A stretch of DNA of 44,661 nt from Candidatus Pacearchaeota archaeon. GTDB lineage: Archaea; Nanobdellota; Nanobdellia; Pacearchaeales; GW2011-AR1. Location of the stretch: assembly GCA_017608305.1 (NCBI GenBank), contig JAFCGC010000009.1, positions 1 through 44,661 on the forward strand, read 5' to 3'. The translations under genes were made by a program, and so were the position numbers. Below, piece after piece: positions 44,315 through 44,661 of the stretch. Every line of letters begins with the position of its first letter. Position 1 is the stretch's first letter. The notes below the pieces were generated by a model. The model was not told where the DNA came from. It did not search any database and worked only from the letters and a program-made list of their open reading frames with translations.

Positions 44315-44659
44315 TTATCGTTTCTTAGAAATTCCCAAAAACCCATGGAGTCTATCTCTAGTCCTAGAGTTTGAACCTCCACTATCTCTTATTGCATACA
44401 TATACTCAGGATTCCCTCCCGAATAGCCGCTACCCCCTATATAAATATAAAAATCATCCCATGGTTTTCCATAATGTACTTGATGAAGATAAGGTCTTTT
44501 TTTCTTTTCAGCTTCGTCCCATCTAAATGCACAGTGAACAGCAATGGAATCTATAGAAGAATCATTTAAAATACATCCATAAGAATTTGCAATTTTTTCA
44601 TCTCCTGCCCCAAAAGCCCAAATTGCTAATTTATTTTTGCCAAAATCTCTTGTTCGAAT
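44315..44659 (-). CDS. Partial hypothetical protein (N-terminus outside window)
   Basis: Open frame to the window edge: IRTRDFGKNKLAIWAFGAGDEKIANSYGCILNDSSIDSIAVHCAFRWDEAEKKKRPYLHQVHYGKPWDDFYIYIGGSGYSGG...GISKKR*. Not in the ORF track. Confidence 0.55.
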   Translation of the reverse strand: MRTRDFGKNKLAIWAFGAGDEKIANSYGCILNDSSIDSIAVHCAFRWDEAEKKKRPYLHQVHYGKPWDDFYIYIGGSGYSGGNPEYMYAIRDSGGSNSRTRDRLHGFLGISKKR

Positions 44660-44661
44660 AC

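Noticed and set aside
1-44661. CRISPR arrays, transposons or prophage
   Set aside because: No regularly spaced repeats, transposase, integrase or phage structural genes were seen by eye.
44648-44661. GTTCGAATAC resembling a tRNA T-loop at the window edge
   Set aside because: The region reads as an open coding frame on the minus strand and no acceptor or anticodon stem is visible.

Overview
AT-rich archaeal chromosome segment. Gene content and style (aCPSF1/FttA, archaeal RNase J, exosome superoperon, OapABC, presenilin-like protease, pili with many small pilin-like proteins) suggest a DPANN lineage of the Woesearchaeota/Pacearchaeota type, but this is inferred from sequence only. It opens with the 5' ~700 nt of a 16S rRNA gene on the minus strand. 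Most of the rest is information-processing and housekeeping operons: uS2, enolase, RpoK, Rrp42-Rrp41-Rrp4-SBDS-PsmA, Rnp2/Pop5, RNase J, HemK/Mtq2-like methyltransferase, 2-oxoacid:ferredoxin oxidoreductase, Mre11-Rad50, PsmB, aCPSF1, CCA enzyme, OapC/OapB/OapA, RtcB and archease. Two large surface proteins follow, then a type IV pilus-like secretion locus (GspE/TadA-type ATPase, two TadC-type membrane proteins and about seven pilin-like proteins). No CRISPR array, transposase or tRNA was recognised. Main items for a second look: (1) an Mre11 that appears to lack phosphoesterase motif III (G[N/S]HD) through an in-frame deletion next to an intact Rad50; (2) two tandem GGTTA-n-TAACC palindromes just upstream of the pilus operon promoter; (3) unannotated small ORFs in the pilus operon, in front of mre11, and in the oapB-oapC gap; (4) a perfect inverted repeat next to the korA TATA box; (5) an enolase with a degenerate GDEGG loop; (6) a duplicated rrp41 3' end between rrp41 and rrp42; (7) a possible promoter-driven structured RNA between psmA and the next gene. 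No clearly new multi-gene system stands out.
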